Shown: positions 1 through 10,163, counted from the first letter of the stretch. The stretch: 64,000 nucleotides of DNA from Tessaracoccus sp. MC1679 (GCF_014164775.1 NZ_JACJGB010000006.1:248001-312000); one strand, 5' to 3'. The notes: a model not told the origin generated them from the sequence alone. Made by a program: numbers and translations.

Positions 1-1343
1 GCGGGCCGTCGGGAACGGCCCTCGGCGGGACGCTCGCCGCGCTGGACCTGGGGACGCTGGCCGCGACCACCCTGCGGACGGTCGGACCCACTGCGCGGTC
101 GCGCTGACGCCCCACCGCGACGGCCGCCACCGCCCTGCCCCTCCTGGGGTTCGGGCTTGATGAGGCCGCCCGGGAAGGAGCGCTCCCCGGGCGCGATCTC
201 GCGCAGCACCGGGTGTCGCGCGTCGGCGCGGGTGATGGTGGGATTGACGCCCGCCTTGCGGGTGAGGTCGCGCACGTCCGAGCGCTGCCCGTCGAGCATG
301 AGCGTGACGACGGTGCCCTCGGCCCCGGCGCGGGCGGTGCGGCCCGAGCGGTGCGTGTAGGCCTTGTGTTCCACCGGCGGGTCCGCGTGGATGACCAGGC
401 CGACATCGTCGACGTGGATGCCGCGCGCCGCGACGTCGGTGGCCACGAGCGTCTGGGCCGTGCCTGCATGGAAGGCCGCCATGGAGCGCTCGCGCGCGTT
501 CTGGCTCATGTTGCCCTGCAGCTCGACGGCCGGGATCCCGGCGGCATTGAGCTGGCGGGCGATCTTCTTGGCGCGGTGCTTGGTGCGGGTGAACACCACC
601 GACCGGCCCGGAGCGGCCGCGAGGTCGATGAGGACCGGGAGGTGGTGGTCGTCTGCCACGTGCAGCACGTGGTGGGTCATCGTGGCGACGGGCGACTCGG
701 CCGAGTCCGCCTCGTGCACGACGGGGTTGGTCATGAACTGGTTCACCAGGGTCCCCACGGCCTTGTCCAGGGTGGCGGAGAACAGCATGCGCTGCCCGGC
801 CTTCGGGGTCTGGGACAGCAGCCGGCGCACGGACGGCAGGAACCCGAGGTCCGCCATGTGGTCGGCCTCGTCGATGATGGTGATCTCGACGCCGGCCAGG
901 GAGGCGACGCCCTGGGCGATCAGGTCCTCCAGACGGCCCGGGCACGCGACGATCACGTCAACGCCCCTGGTGAGGGCCGCCGCCTGCGGCTTCTGGTTGA
1001 CGCCGCCGAAGATGGTGCGCGAGGTGAGCCCCGCGGAGGCCGCCAGCGGCGCGAGCGCCTCGTCGATCTGGATCGCGAGCTCCCGGGTGGGGGCGAGGAT
1101 CATGGCGCGCGGCCGCTTGGCGGCGCGACGGGTGCCGGAGGAGGAGAGGCGTGCCACCAGCGGCAGCAGGAAGGCGTAGGTCTTGCCCGAGCCTGTGCGG
1201 CCCCGGCCCAGCACGTCGCGGCCGCTGAGCGAGTCCGGCAGCGTCGCGGCCTGGATGGGCGTGGGGAGGGTGATGTCTCGCTCAGCGAGGATGGAGGCGA
1301 GGGGTGCGGGCACGCCGAGCGCGCCGAAGGACAGTGAAGACAT
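1..1343 (-). CDS. DEAD-box ATP-dependent RNA helicase (3' end beyond window)
   Basis: The minus-strand frame is open from an ATG at 1343 to the window edge with no stop, so the C-terminus is missing. Superfamily-2 helicase motifs appear in order: the Q-motif region (TLPTPIQAATLP), Walker A (GRTGSGKT), the DEAD box (IIDEADHMADLG), SAT (motif III), and motif VI (HRSGRTARAG). A basic Gly/Arg-rich tail follows and runs off the edge, as in RhlE/CshA-type RNA helicases. These unwind RNA in ribosome assembly or mRNA decay. The gene is divergent from the SDR gene at 1701, with the structured repeat between them. Which helicase subfamily it belongs to cannot be settled without the missing end. Confidence 0.93.
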   Translation of the reverse strand, partial: MSSLSFGALGVPAPLASILAERDITLPTPIQAATLPDSLSGRDVLGRGRTGSGKTYAFLLPLVARLSSSGTRRAAKRPRAMILAPTRELAIQIDEALAPLAASAGLTSRTIFGGVNQKPQAAALTRGVDVIVACPGRLEDLIAQGVASLAGVEITIIDEADHMADLGFLPSVRRLLSQTPKAGQRMLFSATLDKAVGTLVNQFMTNPVVHEADSAESPVATMTHHVLHVADDHHLPVLIDLAAAPGRSVVFTRTKHRAKKIARQLNAAGIPAVELQGNMSQNARERSMAAFHAGTAQTLVATDVAARGIHVDDVGLVIHADPPVEHKAYTHRSGRTARAGAEGTVVTLMLDGQRSDVRDLTRKAGVNPTITRADARHPVLREIAPGERSFPGGLIKPEPQEGQGGGGRRGGASARPRSGSDRPQGGRGQRPQVQRGERPAEGRSRRP

Positions 1344-1388
1344 GAGGAAAGACTCCCGTGTGGGGGTGATGCAGCGGTTCTGCCCGGC

Positions 1389-1570
1389 GCGGACTAGGAG
1401 TGTGCTGAACAATGCTGTCTCCGGCGAGGACGTGCCGGGCGGGATGAGGTGGTGCCACTACATCTGGTGCGTGTACTTGACGTCCATATCCAGATGGAGG
1501 GGTGCCAGATCGCCCGATCCGGTGCGCCGCAGCCGAGGCATGATTGTTCAGCAGGCTCCTAGGTGTCCGC
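1389..1570 (+). repeat. Structured repeat element, copy 1 (imperfect palindromic arms, conserved core)
   Basis: Arms at 1394-1413 (CTAGGAGTGTGCTGAACAAT) and 1543-1562 are inverted repeats matching at 18 of 20 positions. They extend outward by GCGGAC/GTCCGC (1389-1394 and 1565-1570) across a 3-nt bulge. Just inside the arms, TGTCTC pairs with GAGGCA. The core of about 110 nt is nearly identical to the reverse complement of 47970-48139. Inside it, CATCTGG (about 1459-1465) can pair with CCAGATG. Apart from this element I see nothing else in the 357-bp gap between the helicase and the SDR gene. It could be a structured RNA in the SDR leader or a small non-autonomous mobile element. Confidence 0.85.
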
Positions 1571-1700
1571 AGCGCGATGGCATCGGAGAAAGAAGCTAGA
1601 GGAACTCAGAGCAGAACGATCCGAGTGCTGGGCGGTACTCTACCCCACGCGTTCCACGGAGGCCGCATCGTGCCTCGTCGCCGCTGGCAGGATGGGCGTC

Positions 1701-2468
1701 ATGGCACAGCGCAGAATCCTCATCACGGGCGCCACAGGCGGCATCGGAGCACTCCTGGCGCGCCGGTTGCGCGACGAGTACGACCTCGTCCTCCAGGGGC
1801 GTCACCCCGACGATGACGACCCGGACACCATCCGCATCGCGGACCTCACGGACTACGACGACACCCTCGCCCTCATGGAGGGGGTGGACACCGTCGTCCA
1901 CATGGCGGGCGCGGCATCGCCCGAGTCGACGTGGGACGCCGTGCTGAGCGCCAACATCGTGGGCCTGCGCAACGCGCTGGAGGCCGCCCGCGAGGCGGGG
2001 GTGCGGCGCTTCGTCTTCGCCTCCTCCAATCACGCGATGGGGATGTACGACCGCGACGAGCAGTGGCCGGTGTATCCGCACATGCTCCCCCGCCCGGATT
2101 CGCTCTACGGGGTGTCAAAGGTGTTCGGCGAGGCGCTCGGCCGGTTCTACCACGACCAGCACGGCATGGACTTCATCGCGTTGAGGATCGGCTGGAGCTC
2201 AAAGACCACCCACGACACCGACCTCGACCTGCTGCGGGCGATGTGGCTGAGCGAGGACGACACCGTCGAGGTGGTGCGCTGCGCCATCGAGGCGGAGGTG
2301 CGGTTCGGGCTCTACTACGCCGTCTCGGACAACCCCAATCGTCGTTGGGACCTCACCAACACCATGCTGGAGCTCGGCTACCGGCCGAAGGACTCGTGGA
2401 CCGACCATTCCGAGGCCGAGGAGGACACCGCGGAACCCACGCCGGACTCCTGGCCCGAGGGCTCCTGA
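1701..2468 (+). CDS. NAD-dependent epimerase/dehydratase, uronate-dehydrogenase-like extended SDR
   Basis: 255-residue extended short-chain dehydrogenase. It shows the N-terminal NAD-binding glycine motif (ITGATGGIG, residues ~6-14), the acidic residue region after beta-2, FASSNHAMG near the active-site serine, and the catalytic YGVSK tetrad motif. The FASSNH and RPDSLYGVSK.FGE signatures match bacterial uronate dehydrogenases, which oxidise galacturonate or glucuronate to the aldarolactone. Substrate is an inference. I chose ATG 1701 because it directly precedes the Rossmann strand; an in-frame ATG at 1692 is possible, and the frame stays open up to 1563. No sugar-acid pathway gene lies nearby. 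Confidence 0.85.
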   Translation: MAQRRILITGATGGIGALLARRLRDEYDLVLQGRHPDDDDPDTIRIADLTDYDDTLALMEGVDTVVHMAGAASPESTWDAVLSANIVGLRNALEAAREAGVRRFVFASSNHAMGMYDRDEQWPVYPHMLPRPDSLYGVSKVFGEALGRFYHDQHGMDFIALRIGWSSKTTHDTDLDLLRAMWLSEDDTVEVVRCAIEAEVRFGLYYAVSDNPNRRWDLTNTMLELGYRPKDSWTDHSEAEEDTAEPTPDSWPEGS

Positions 2469-2611
2469 GCCTGCCGGGCGGCGCCCTTCCCTCCACAGCA
2501 CGAGGTCGGCGCGGCTGACACGTTCTCCACAGGCCGCACGTGACCTGGGAAAGCGGTGGGGTTCTCACCAAGAGTGGTGCGAACCCGACCGCAACCAGGA
2601 AGCCCCTGATC

Positions 2612-4435
2612 ATGAGACCACGCCCCGCCACCGCCCTGCTCATCACCGTGCTACTGACCCTCCTCGTCGCGCCCGCTCCCGCCGACGCCCGGCCCCAGGA
2701 CGGCCCGCTGGCCGGCGCCGGGCACACGGTGTCGATGCCTCGCACCGGGCGGGACTGGTACGGCGCCTACCGGATGGGCCCGGTCACCGCGTACTGCGCG
2801 GACCTGATGTCCGCACCGCCCAGGCGCGCCACGGACTGGGAGGAGGCTCCCGCGGGGACGCCACTGGTCAAGCAGTCGGGTCTGGCCGACGACGGCGCAC
2901 TCCTGCACGGCAACGGCACCGCGACACTCTCCGAGGCTGAGACGGCGGACCTCGCCTGGGTCCTCACGCACACCGGGCAGAGTCCCTCAGCCGACACCGG
3001 CGCCGCCGTCGAGCACTTCGTCCGCGTGCGGACGGTCGACGGGGCGCAGCAGCGGGCCCGCGAGTCCGCCCGATGGGCGGCCGTGGTCGCCGCGCAGCCG
3101 TCGACGGGGACGGAGTTCGACCGGCTCACCCGCGCGGCGGCCAGATTCGCGGGGCCGTACACGGCCCGGCTCGAGTGGGTCTCCCGCCCCACCCTGGCGG
3201 CGCCCTCAGGCCAGCTTCGCGCCTCGGTGACCTCGAGGGCGGGCATCGCCGTGCCAGGAGTCACGCTCTCGGTCGCGCCAACGGGGGCCTCCACCGTCGA
3301 GTCGGCGCCCTCCACGACGGGGACCTCCGGCGTGGCCGACATCCGCGTGACGATGGCACGCCCAGGATCCGAACCCTCGGTCGGCAATGTGTCAGTCACC
3401 TTCGCTGGGCTGGCGGGATCGGCACCCCGGGTCTTCGTGCCCGCCGAGCGGACCGTCCAGCGGCTGCTCGCGGCGCCCAGGCCTGAATCGGTCGTCGCCA
3501 CCGTGGAGGCCTCGCTGGCTCCCCACTTCACCCCCGCCGTCACCACGCGCACCCGGGACCTGGTGGCCGTGGCCGGCGAGCCGGCGGTGGATCTGGTGAC
3601 CGTGGCCGGCGGCAGGCCAGGAGCGCGCTTCTCCGGCACCACCACCCTCTACGGTCCCTTCGCCTCCCTCGAGGACCTCGCTGCCGCATCCGCGGCCGAC
3701 ACCCAGCCCGTGGGCGAGGCGGTCTTCTCCGGACGCTACGGCCCCGACGGCTCGGCCGAGGCCGCGTCCACCTCGCTGAGGTTCCCCGGCCCCGGGTACT
3801 ACCACTGGGTGGAGGCCCTTGCGCCGGCTGAGTTCGTCACTCCCCCGGACGCGCCCAGCTGGCCCCAGCTGCCCGAGACAAGCCTGGTGCTCGCCCCCAT
3901 GATCACCACCCGCCTGAGCCCGCACGGCACGGCTCGTGCCGGGGTCGAGGCCTCTGACGCACTGAGCCTCGACGGCGTGCCCGGAGTGGCGGTGCCCGAT
4001 TCGACGGAGCTGGCCGTGAGCGCCTCAGGACGCATCATCGGGCCCGTCAGTCCGCGGCAGACCGACGGCGGGCCCACCTGCGAGGGCGTGGACTGGTCCG
4101 GGGGAGCCACCGCCGGGCGCTACGACGATGTGCCGCTTCCTGGATCAGGCGCCGGCTTCGGGGCCACGGGGCTGGCCCGGACCCGGCTGGCCCTGCCGGG
4201 GTGCTACTCGGCTGAGGCTACCGTCACCATCGAGCACCCCAGCCGTGCCCCCATCATCGCGCGCCACGAGCTGGGCCACCCGTCCCAGACCGTGTTGATC
4301 ACCGAGGAACCACGGCCATCCCCCTCCCCCACGCCCACCCCGACTCAGGCTCCGACGCCGACGCCGACGCAAAAGCCCAGCAAGGCGCCCGCGCCTGAAC
4401 TCGCCCGTCCCGGTCTCCCCTCCACCGGCCGGTAG
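2612..4435 (+). CDS. Secreted surface protein with truncated LPXTG sorting signal
   Basis: 607 residues. A classical signal peptide comes first (basic MRPRP, hydrophobic run ATALLITVLLTLLVA, cleavage after ADA, ~26). The mature part begins with a module containing YCAD (Cys ~62) and ADLAWVLTHTGQ, resembling the N-terminal domain of actinobacterial LPXTG adhesin or thioester-like proteins. Ig-like beta-rich segments follow (ASVTSRAGIAVPGVTLSV, then ADIRVTM), and then a Pro/Thr stalk (PTPTPTQAPTPTPTQ). The protein ends at LPSTGR followed by a stop: the sortase pentapeptide is present, but the hydrophobic helix and basic tail are absent. AGGA sits 11 nt before ATG 2612. A terminator follows 20 nt after the stop. 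Function unknown; probably released rather than wall-anchored. Confidence 0.8.
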   Translation: MRPRPATALLITVLLTLLVAPAPADARPQDGPLAGAGHTVSMPRTGRDWYGAYRMGPVTAYCADLMSAPPRRATDWEEAPAGTPLVKQSGLADDGALLHGNGTATLSEAETADLAWVLTHTGQSPSADTGAAVEHFVRVRTVDGAQQRARESARWAAVVAAQPSTGTEFDRLTRAAARFAGPYTARLEWVSRPTLAAPSGQLRASVTSRAGIAVPGVTLSVAPTGASTVESAPSTTGTSGVADIRVTMARPGSEPSVGNVSVTFAGLAGSAPRVFVPAERTVQRLLAAPRPESVVATVEASLAPHFTPAVTTRTRDLVAVAGEPAVDLVTVAGGRPGARFSGTTTLYGPFASLEDLAAASAADTQPVGEAVFSGRYGPDGSAEAASTSLRFPGPGYYHWVEALAPAEFVTPPDAPSWPQLPETSLVLAPMITTRLSPHGTARAGVEASDALSLDGVPGVAVPDSTELAVSASGRIIGPVSPRQTDGGPTCEGVDWSGGATAGRYDDVPLPGSGAGFGATGLARTRLALPGCYSAEATVTIEHPSRAPIIARHELGHPSQTVLITEEPRPSPSPTPTPTQAPTPTPTQKPSKAPAPELARPGLPSTGR

Positions 4436-4455
4436 CCAGGCCAGTCGCCGGACAT

Positions 4456-4496
4456 GCAGAAGGCCCGCTCCCCAAGAGGGGGTGCGGGCCTTCTGC
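4456..4496. terminator. Bidirectional intrinsic terminator, surface protein gene / rpsQ
   Basis: GCAGAAGGCCCGC (4456-4468) pairs perfectly with GCGGGCCTTCTGC (4484-4496), with an inner CCCC/GGGG extension. It lies between the ends of two convergent genes, so it can serve both. It closes the S10 operon straight after rpsQ, so rplN and the spc operon do not follow here. Confidence 0.85.
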
Positions 4497-4509
4497 TGGT
4501 GAGTCTGCC

Positions 4510-4788
4510 TTACTTGGCGCGCTCGATGATCTCGACCAGGCGCCAGCGCTTCTGCGCGGACAGCGGACGGGTCTCCATGACGCGAACGCGGTCGCCGATG
4601 CCGGCCGAGTTCTCCTCGTCGTGCGCCTTCAGGCGGGACGACTTGGTCATGACCTTGCCGTACAGCGGGTGCTTGACGCGGTCCTCGACGAGGACCACGA
4701 TCGTCTTGTCCATCTTGTCGGACACGACAACGCCCTGCAGCACCTTGCGGGCGCCGCGCTGTTCAGTGGTGGTGGTGTCTTCGCTCAT
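4510..4788 (-). CDS. rpsQ: 30S ribosomal protein S17
   Basis: 92-residue S17, a primary binder of 16S rRNA. The OB-fold family signature is seen in [14 protein letters not shown] and in [21 protein letters not shown]. It is the last gene of the S10 operon. The frame opens at a GTG (4794) that overlaps the rpmC stop, but GGAGAAG ends 6 nt before ATG 4788, so the protein most likely begins [10 protein letters not shown]. The short acidic/Thr-rich N-terminal extension before the conserved domain is typical of actinobacterial S17. Confidence 0.97.
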   Translation of the reverse strand: MSEDTTTTEQRGARKVLQGVVVSDKMDKTIVVLVEDRVKHPLYGKVMTKSSRLKAHDEENSAGIGDRVRVMETRPLSAQKRWRLVEIIERAK

Positions 4789-4790
4789 AT

Positions 4791-5024
4791 TCACTTCTCC
4801 TCAACAACCGGCTCGTCGACGATGCCGAGGTTGCGCTCCTGCAGCACGGTGTAGATGCGTGCAATGTCCTTGCGGACGTTGCGCATGCGGCTGCTCGACT
4901 CCAGCTGGCCGGTGGCAGCCTGGAACCGAAGGCCGAACAGTTCCTCCTTCAACTCAACGACCTTGGCGTTGAGCTGATCACGCGACAGACCACGAAGATC
5001 GTGTGCGGCGAGAGAGTTACTCAT
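4791..5024 (-). CDS. rpmC: 50S ribosomal protein L29
   Basis: 77-residue L29, which sits at the peptide exit tunnel next to L23. The family core is visible: [22 protein letters not shown] followed by [18 protein letters not shown], two antiparallel helices. A short acidic tail ([10 protein letters not shown]) ends the protein. The start ATG overlaps the rplP stop (ATGA), which indicates translational coupling inside the S10 operon. Confidence 0.97.
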   Translation of the reverse strand: MSNSLAAHDLRGLSRDQLNAKVVELKEELFGLRFQAATGQLESSSRMRNVRKDIARIYTVLQERNLGIVDEPVVEEK

Positions 5025-5443
5025 CAGATATCACCTGCTTCGCGCTTGATGAAGCGTGCCTTGAAGGGCAGCTTGTGGATGGCCAGACGCATGGCCTCGC
5101 GGGCCACGTCCTCCGGGACGCCGGACAGCTCGAACAGCACGCGTCCGGGCTTGATGTTGGCGATCCACCACTCGGGGGAACCCTTGCCGGAACCCATGCG
5201 GGTCTCGGCCGGCTTCTTGGTCAGGGGGCGGTCCGGATACACGTTGATCCAGACCTTGCCGCCACGCTTGATGTGACGGGTCATGGCGATACGAGCGGCC
5301 TCGATCTGACGGTTGGTCAGGTAGGACGACTCGAGCGCCTGGATGCCGTACTCACCGAAGGCGAGCTTGGTGCCGCCCTTGGCCGCACCGTCACGCGTGG
5401 GGTGGTGCTGCTTACGGAACTTCACGCGACGAGGAATCAGCAT
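5024..5443 (-). CDS. rplP: 50S ribosomal protein L16
   Basis: 139-residue L16, normal length. It helps position the tRNA acceptor end at the A-site of the 50S subunit. Recognisable segments are [15 protein letters not shown] at the N-terminus, the central [18 protein letters not shown], and the [20 protein letters not shown] signature. It is coupled by a 4-nt overlap to rpmC and follows rpsC by two bases. Confidence 0.98.
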   Translation of the reverse strand: MLIPRRVKFRKQHHPTRDGAAKGGTKLAFGEYGIQALESSYLTNRQIEAARIAMTRHIKRGGKVWINVYPDRPLTKKPAETRMGSGKGSPEWWIANIKPGRVLFELSGVPEDVAREAMRLAIHKLPFKARFIKREAGDI

Positions 5444-5445
5444 GA

Positions 5446-6261
<816 letters not shown>

Positions 6262-6263
6262 AA

Positions 6264-6665
6264 TCAGGCTCCCTTCGTCTCGCGGGGTTCGACGACCACT
6301 GTGATGTGGGCGCCGCGCTTGAGGATGCGGCTGGCCGACCCCTTCGCACGGGGCCGGATTCGACGCAGCGTCACGCCCTCGTCGACGAACGCCTTGGAGA
6401 TGTACAGGTCGCCGGAGCGCAGGGCCTCGGCCGACTCCGCGTTGGCCACGGCCGAGGCCACAACCTTGTACACGGGCTCGGACGCGGCCTGCGGGGCGAA
6501 CTTCAGGGCGACAAGGGCGTCCTTGACGTCCATGCCGCGGACCAGGTCGACGACTCGACGGACCTTGGTGGGGCTCATCCGGACGTGGCGCGCGATGGCG
6601 AACGAGCCAGGACGATCACCGAGCAGGTTCTCGCGACGACGGCTGTTGCCGTTTTCGTTGCTCAT
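6264..6665 (-). CDS. rplV: 50S ribosomal protein L22
   Basis: 133-residue L22, lining the exit tunnel. The family core is [21 protein letters not shown], and the beta-hairpin region that reaches into the tunnel is [26 protein letters not shown] short N-terminal extension ([19 protein letters not shown]) precedes the core. No change is evident in the tunnel-hairpin sequence associated with macrolide resistance. Confidence 0.98.
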   Translation of the reverse strand: MSNENGNSRRRENLLGDRPGSFAIARHVRMSPTKVRRVVDLVRGMDVKDALVALKFAPQAASEPVYKVVASAVANAESAEALRSGDLYISKAFVDEGVTLRRIRPRAKGSASRILKRGAHITVVVEPRETKGA

Positions 6666-6692
6666 AGTTGATTCAGTTCCTTATCTCGCGCC

Positions 6693-6974
6693 TCAGCGGC
6701 GACGGGCCTTTTTGTCGTCCTTCACGTGACCCTTGAAGGTGCGCGTGGGAGCGAACTCGCCCAACTTGTGACCGATCATCGACTCGGTGACGAACACCGG
6801 GACGTGCTTGCGGCCGTCGTGCACTGCGATGGTGTGCCCCAGCATGTCGGGGATGATCATCGAGCGTCGCGACCAGGTCTTGATGACATTCTTGGTGCCC
6901 TTGTCGTTCTGAACGTCCACCTTCTTCTGCAGGTGGTCGTCGACGAAGGGGCCCTTCTTCAGGCTGCGTGGCAT
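6693..6974 (-). CDS. rpsS: 30S ribosomal protein S19
   Basis: 93-residue S19, full length. It binds the 16S 3' major domain and contacts the A-site finger of the 50S. The N-terminus [19 protein letters not shown] and the core [30 protein letters not shown] are standard. The protein is very basic and ends KAR-RR. It lies between rplB and rplV in the usual operon order. Confidence 0.98.
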   Translation of the reverse strand: MPRSLKKGPFVDDHLQKKVDVQNDKGTKNVIKTWSRRSMIIPDMLGHTIAVHDGRKHVPVFVTESMIGHKLGEFAPTRTFKGHVKDDKKARRR

Positions 6975-6992
6975 ATTTCCTCAGGCTCCCTA

Positions 6993-7829
6993 TCAGCGCT
7001 TCTTGCCGGTCTTGCGACGGCGGACGATGAGTCGACTGCTCGCCTTGTTCTTGTCACGGGTGCGTCCCTCGGGCTTGCCCCAGGGCGACACAGGGTGGCG
7101 GCCACCCGACGTGCGGCCCTCGCCACCACCGTGGGGGTGGTCGACGGGGTTCATCACGACGCCGCGGACGGTCGGGCGGATGCCCTTCCAGCGGTTGCGG
7201 CCGGCCTTGCCCCAGTTGATGTTGGACTGCTCGGCGTTGCCGACCGTGCCGATCGAGGCGCGACAGCGGACGTCGACCAGGCGCATTTCACCAGAGGGCA
7301 TGCGCAGCGTGGCGTACTTGCCCTCGCGGGCAACCAGCTGGATGGCCGCGCCGGCCGAACGGCCGAGCTTGGCTCCGCCGCCCGGGCGCATCTCCACCGC
7401 GTGCACCGTGGTGCCGACGGGGATCTGGCGCAGCTCGAGGTTGTTGCCCGGCTTGATGTCCGAGCCCTCGCCGGCGGTGACCACAGTGCCCTGAGCCAGG
7501 CCGTTCGGCGCGATGATGTAGCGCTTCTCGCCGTCGGCGTAGTGCAGCAGCGCGATGCGGGCGGTGCGGTTGGGGTCGTACTCGATGTGAGCGACCTTGG
7601 CCGGCACGCCGTCCTTGTCGTAGCGCTTGAAGTCGATGATGCGGTAGGCCTGCTTGTGGCCTCCACCGATGTGACGCGTCGTGATGCGCCCGGTGTTGTT
7701 GCGGCCACCGGTCTTCGACTTCGGCGCGAGCAGCGACTTCTCCGGCGTGGAGCGCGTGAGTTCAACGAAGTCGGACACGCTGGAGCCGCGACGGCCCGGC
7801 GTGGTCGGCTTGTACTTACGGATACCCAT
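6993..7829 (-). CDS. rplB: 50S ribosomal protein L2
   Basis: 278-residue L2, required for subunit association and close to the peptidyl-transferase centre. The N-terminal [20 protein letters not shown] and the conserved C-terminal loop [14 protein letters not shown] are both intact. That loop includes the histidine linked with peptidyl-transferase function. The C-terminus is very basic ([14 protein letters not shown]). Start ATG 7829; the gap to rplW is about 30 bp. Confidence 0.98.
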   Translation of the reverse strand: MGIRKYKPTTPGRRGSSVSDFVELTRSTPEKSLLAPKSKTGGRNNTGRITTRHIGGGHKQAYRIIDFKRYDKDGVPAKVAHIEYDPNRTARIALLHYADGEKRYIIAPNGLAQGTVVTAGEGSDIKPGNNLELRQIPVGTTVHAVEMRPGGGAKLGRSAGAAIQLVAREGKYATLRMPSGEMRLVDVRCRASIGTVGNAEQSNINWGKAGRNRWKGIRPTVRGVVMNPVDHPHGGGEGRTSGGRHPVSPWGKPEGRTRDKNKASSRLIVRRRKTGKKR

Positions 7830-7862
7830 GAGTCTAAGTTCCTTCTCTCAGCGGCTCGCCGG

Positions 7863-8174
7863 TCAGTTGACCGGGCCTCCGAAGATGTCGATGCTCTGGC
7901 CCTCGGCCACGGTGACGATCGCACGCTTGGTGTCGACCTTTTTGCCGTACCCGTACTTGGTGCGGCGGCGCTTACCCGTGCGGTTGAGGGTGTTCACGGA
8001 GGTGACCTTGACATCGAAGATGGCCTCAATGGCGATCTTGATCTCGGTCTTGTTGGCGTCCGGGGAGACGATGAAGGTGTACTTGCCGTCATCGAGCAGG
8101 TTGTAGCTCTTCTCGCTCACCACGGGGCGCAGGATGACGTCGCGGTGATCGCGGATCTTCAGCGCAGTGGTCAC
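7863..8174 (-). CDS. rplW: 50S ribosomal protein L23
   Basis: 103-residue L23, which forms the docking site for trigger factor and SRP at the exit tunnel. The N-terminus [19 protein letters not shown] and the basic loop [15 protein letters not shown] are characteristic. It starts with GTG at 8174, overlapping the rplD stop by 4 nt, so the two are translationally coupled. Confidence 0.97.
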   Translation of the reverse strand: MTTALKIRDHRDVILRPVVSEKSYNLLDDGKYTFIVSPDANKTEIKIAIEAIFDVKVTSVNTLNRTGKRRRTKYGYGKKVDTKRAIVTVAEGQSIDIFGGPVN

Positions 8175-8911
8175 TTGTCCTTCTCCTCAGTCTTCTTCTC
8201 GGCCTTGGGGGCCTCGACAGCGGTCTCCTCGGCGGCGGCCTCGGATTCGGTGGCGACGGCCTTGGCCGACTTGCCCACCGCGGGACCGGCCGAGAACGCG
8301 GCCAGTGCAGCCGAGGTGAAGACCACCTTGTCGTTGACCAGCACGTCGTAGGTGTTGAGCTGATCGACGGCGAGCGCGTGCACCGTGGGGACGTTGCGCA
8401 GGCTCAGCCAGGCCACGTCCTCGAAGCGGTCCAGCACGACCAGCACCTTGCTCAGATCCCCGGCCACGCTCGTCAATGCCTCGATGGCTGACTTGGTGGA
8501 GGGCTTCTCCCCCGCCACGATCTCGGAGATGACGAACACGCCGCCCTCGCGGGCCCGGTCCGACAGCGCGCCGCGCAGTGCGGCGGCGATCATCTTCTTG
8601 GGGGTGCGCTGCGAGTAGTCGCGCGGCTGCGGGCCGTGCACGACGCCGCCACCGGCCCACTGGGGGGCGCGGCGCGAACCCTGACGGGCGCGGCCGGTGC
8701 CCTTCTGGCGCCACGGCTTGATGCCACCGCCGCGGACTTCACCGCGGGTCTTGGTGGAGTGCGTGCCCTGACGGGCCGCGGCCAGCTGGGCCACGACAAC
8801 CTGGTGGATCAGGGGAATGTTGGTCTGCGTGTCGAACAGATCGCCGGGAAGGTCGACCTTGCCGGCCTTCTTGCCCTTGGCGTCGACGACGTCAATTGTC
8901 AGATCGCTCAT
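8171..8911 (-). CDS. rplD: 50S ribosomal protein L4
   Basis: 246-residue L4. The tunnel-lining loop is clear ([19 protein letters not shown], then GGGVVHGP). The C-terminal globular segment has [19 protein letters not shown] and [20 protein letters not shown]. After about residue 215 there is an actinobacterial Ala/Glu/Lys-rich tail ending KKTEEKDK. L4 autoregulates the S10 operon in E. coli; I cannot show that here. The start ATG overlaps the rplC stop (ATGA). Confidence 0.97.
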   Translation of the reverse strand: MSDLTIDVVDAKGKKAGKVDLPGDLFDTQTNIPLIHQVVVAQLAAARQGTHSTKTRGEVRGGGIKPWRQKGTGRARQGSRRAPQWAGGGVVHGPQPRDYSQRTPKKMIAAALRGALSDRAREGGVFVISEIVAGEKPSTKSAIEALTSVAGDLSKVLVVLDRFEDVAWLSLRNVPTVHALAVDQLNTYDVLVNDKVVFTSAALAAFSAGPAVGKSAKAVATESEAAAEETAVEAPKAEKKTEEKDK

Positions 8912-9564
8912 GCGACAACACCCTTCTTGGCTGCGCTGCGGACGACGACGAGCGACCCGTTGTTACCGGGGATGGCGCCGCGGACCAGCAGCAGACCACG
9001 CTCAGCGTCGACGGCGTGGATCTTGAGGTTCTGGATGGTGACCTTCTCGTTGCCCATCCGGCCGGCCATCTTGAGGCCCTTGAAGACCTTGCCGGGGGTG
9101 GAGCAGCCACCGATGGAGCCAGGCGAGCGGTGCTTGCGGTGCACACCGTGCGAGGCCTTGAGGCCGTGGAAACCGTGGCGCTTCATGACGCCCGCGGTGC
9201 CCTTGCCCTTGGTGGTGCCGGTCACGTCGACGATCTCGCCGTCGGCGAAGACCTCCGCGGTCAGCTCCTGGCCCAGGGTGAACTCCGACGCATCAGCGGT
9301 GCGGAGCTCCACCAGCCGCTTGCGCGGGGTGACGTCCGCCTTGGCGAAGTGCCCGGCGGCCGGCTTGGTGACCTTCTTGGCCTTGATGGCGCCGAAGCCG
9401 AGCTGCACGGCGGAGTAGCCGTCGGTCTCGGGGGTGCGCACCTGCGTGACGACGCAGGGTCCGGCCTGGATCACGGTCACAGGGACGATCTTGTTGTTCT
9501 CGTCCCACAACTGGGTCATGCCGAGCTTGGTGCCCAGGATGCCCTTCACGATTCGTTCACTCAT
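8908..9564 (-). CDS. rplC: 50S ribosomal protein L3
   Basis: 218-residue L3, which binds near the 3' end of 23S rRNA and organises the peptidyl-transferase centre. The N-terminus [18 protein letters not shown] and the central [19 protein letters not shown] with [14 protein letters not shown] are diagnostic. An upstream in-frame GTG at 9579 overlaps the rpsJ stop. I prefer ATG 9564 because GAGG lies about 9 nt before it and the protein then begins MSERIVKG, as L3 proteins usually do. Confidence 0.97.
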   Translation of the reverse strand: MSERIVKGILGTKLGMTQLWDENNKIVPVTVIQAGPCVVTQVRTPETDGYSAVQLGFGAIKAKKVTKPAAGHFAKADVTPRKRLVELRTADASEFTLGQELTAEVFADGEIVDVTGTTKGKGTAGVMKRHGFHGLKASHGVHRKHRSPGSIGGCSTPGKVFKGLKMAGRMGNEKVTIQNLKIHAVDAERGLLLVRGAIPGNNGSLVVVRSAAKKGVVA

Positions 9565-9575
9565 CACTTCAGACC

Positions 9576-9887
9576 TCACGGGAGCTTGATCTCGATGTCA
9601 ACACCGGCGGGCAGATCGAGGCGCATCAGCGAATCGACGGTCTTCGGCGTCGGGTCGAGGATGTCGATGAGGCGCTTGTGCGTGCGCATCTCGAAGTGCT
9701 CGCGGCTGTCCTTGTACTTGTGGGGCGAACGGATGACGCAGTACACGTTCTTCTCCGTCGGCAGCGGCACCGGGCCGGCCACCTTCGCGCCCGTGCGGGT
9801 CACAGTGTCGACGATCTTGCGCGCCGAGCTGTCGATGACCTCATGGTCATAGGCCCGCAGCCTGATGCGGATCTTTTGTCCAGCCAC
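9576..9887 (-). CDS. rpsJ: 30S ribosomal protein S10
   Basis: 103-residue S10 (also NusE, an antitermination partner of NusB and NusG). The family signature [20 protein letters not shown] and the loop [19 protein letters not shown] are present. It starts with GTG at 9887; AAGGA ends about 5 nt upstream. This is the first gene of the operon. In many actinobacteria tuf lies just upstream, but here an unrelated 18-kb block separates them. Confidence 0.98.
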   Translation of the reverse strand: MAGQKIRIRLRAYDHEVIDSSARKIVDTVTRTGAKVAGPVPLPTEKNVYCVIRSPHKYKDSREHFEMRTHKRLIDILDPTPKTVDSLMRLDLPAGVDIEIKLP

Positions 9888-10163
9888 GTCGTTCCTTACT
9901 TCTAGCCCTGTGGAAATTTCACGTTCCTTTGAGGGTATAAACCCTTGTCACCCCAACCCCCGAGGTCGGGAGTGTCGCGCCCTCAGCCGCAAGGTAAGAC
10001 AACCCTTCCGGTGAAGGAAGGCCACATCTCGCGCTTGGGCGTCTGCTCGACCTCACTCGCGGGGCATGGCGCCAAGGACGCCGACCCCATCGCGGAGCAA
10101 CCGGACCATTCTGGCATGCCTGGGGCGAGGCGCCAAATCGCGGGGTCCCTCAGCAGGGGAGCG
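9888..10163 (-). promoter_or_regulatory. S10 operon leader/promoter region and pflA 3' region
   Basis: This gap carries a candidate -10 for rpsJ (TATACC on the minus strand, within 9930-9950) without a convincing -35. It also has a small hairpin, CCTTCC (10004-10009) with GGAAGG (10016-10021), followed by a T-containing stretch on the minus strand. That hairpin could end pflA transcription. No coding frame here is supported. Confidence 0.4.

Noticed and set aside
213..1337. Long open frame on the plus strand over the DEAD-box gene
   Set aside because: Shadow of the helicase on the minus strand, which shows all the helicase motifs; high GC keeps the opposite frame open.
1451..1570. A small peptide frame beginning MRWCHYIWC that is shared by both repeat copies
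   Set aside because: All four core differences between the copies (Val/Ala, Gly/Asp, Tyr/Asp, Asp/Gly) would change the amino acid, there is no ribosome-binding site, and arm pairing explains the conservation better.
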